Below, one piece after another: positions 63,679 to 64,000 of a DNA stretch of 64,000 nucleotides (the first letter of the stretch is position 1; each line of letters opens with the position of its first letter). A program made the translations under genes and the position numbers. Under the pieces are notes generated by a model. The model was given only the letters and a program-made list of their open reading frames with translations. It was not told the DNA's origin and made no database searches. The DNA comes from Tsukamurella sp040611135 (GTDB lineage: Bacteria > Actinomycetota > Actinomycetes > Mycobacteriales > Mycobacteriaceae): NCBI RefSeq assembly GCF_040611135.1, contig NZ_JBEXNL010000012.1:1-64000 (forward strand). The letters run 5' to 3'.

Positions 63679-64000
63679 ATGGCGCCCGAATCTCAGGAAT
63701 TCGCCGATCTGCAGGAATCTGAGCAGGAATTGATCAGCGTCCTCCAGGTGAATCCGCGTGTCTCGTGGGTGGCCGCCGCCGGCGCTCTCCGCGTCGACCC
63801 GACCACGATCAGTCGGACGTGGCGCGGCTTGACCGAATCGGGGCGTGCGTGGGTCTCCGCCTATCCCCGCGCCACCGAGTCCGGCCCACCTCTGATCGCC
63901 TTCATCGAGATCTCCTGCGGCGCCGGATCCGTCGACGCCGTCGCCGATGCTCTCGTCGGTCGCCCGTGGGCGGCGACCGTCGAGCGCACGACGGGACGTC
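63679..64000 (+). CDS. AsnC/Lrp-like regulator, N-terminal part (cut by window end)
   Basis: The frame is open to the last base of the window (107 codons seen). It has the AsnC winged helix: ESEQELISVLQVNPRVSW, then VDPTTISRTWRGLTESGRAW, and the start of the effector domain. The opening closely parallels the regulator at 15606 (RAWIAAY there, RAWVSAY here), so the two are paralogues. Whether it also has the second tandem unit cannot be seen. It is divergent from the MHS transporter and Ntn hydrolase, its probable targets. Confidence 0.82.
   Translation, partial: MAPESQEFADLQESEQELISVLQVNPRVSWVAAAGALRVDPTTISRTWRGLTESGRAWVSAYPRATESGPPLIAFIEISCGAGSVDAVADALVGRPWAATVERTTGR

Noticed and set aside
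11875..64000. Insertion sequences, transposases or prophage genes in the accessory segments
   Set aside because: None of the proteins I read has a transposase, integrase or phage signature. The accessory blocks look like gene gain without visible mobile elements.

Overview
The window is a high-GC (roughly 70 percent by eye) actinobacterial chromosome segment. Gene content and order follow the mycobacterial backbone: pfkA-gatB-lppZ-doxX-cfp6-ilvBNC, serA-leuB-MFS-FAH-gltX-tRNA-Gln-tRNA-Glu, iclR-leuCD-hupB, and mutT1-ppk-fbiD-gpsA-ddl-DUF3515-thiL-ung-rpmB-DAK-recG. Mycobacterial-type lipoproteins (LppZ, LpqN), the two-domain MutT1, the Lys/Ala-tailed HU and a coenzyme F420 gene place it in the Mycobacteriales. 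A Tsukamurella-like organism is my best guess from overall impression; no search was possible.

Layout. 1-5.5 kb: end of pfkA, a membrane-anchored protein, gatB, lppZ and a DoxX protein. 5.5-11.9 kb: branched-chain amino acid synthesis, with ilvD on the minus strand and ilvBNC on the plus strand behind a leader peptide and attenuator. 11.9-24.3 kb is accessory: a TetR/DoxX-like pair, an amidohydrolase/MFS/AsnC module, a diiron oxygenase, a four-gene operon (acyl-CoA synthetase, DUF3556 membrane protein, FAD oxidoreductase, EthD-like protein) and a divergent PucR-type regulator. 24.3-31.1 kb returns to backbone: serA-leuB, a transporter, an FAH hydrolase, gltX and three tRNA genes. 31.2-38.2 kb is accessory: a LuxR-type regulator coupled to a P450, then an aliphatic amidase system (amiC, marR, amiS, amiE, amiB). 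38.3-42.0 kb is iclR/leuCD/hupB. 42.0-46.9 kb is accessory: hemerythrin, a large SARP-type ATPase regulator and an LpqN lipoprotein. 46.9-59.8 kb is the mutT1-to-recG housekeeping block. 59.9-64 kb holds a second hydrolase/MFS/AsnC module, cut by the window end.

How genes work together. ilvD, ilvB, ilvN, ilvC, leuB, leuC and leuD supply most of valine/isoleucine/leucine synthesis. The IlvB leader peptide carries Leu-Leu-Val-Ile codons and an IclR (LtbR/NdgR-like) regulator lies beside leuCD. gatB, gltX and tRNA-Gln/tRNA-Glu fit the indirect Gln-tRNA route. The amidase block contains sensor, regulator, channel, enzyme and chaperone-like ATPase for use of short amides.

Regulatory signals. Many genes have a TANNNT box 6 to 8 bases before the start codon and no Shine-Dalgarno, which suggests extensive leaderless transcription; in one case the -10 boxes of two divergent genes overlap. 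Clear operators and terminators are listed. The most unexpected signal is a nine-base word, GACGGTGCC or its complement GGCACCGTC, which I found 35 times on both strands. Base composition predicts about two. It may be a genome-wide iterated element.
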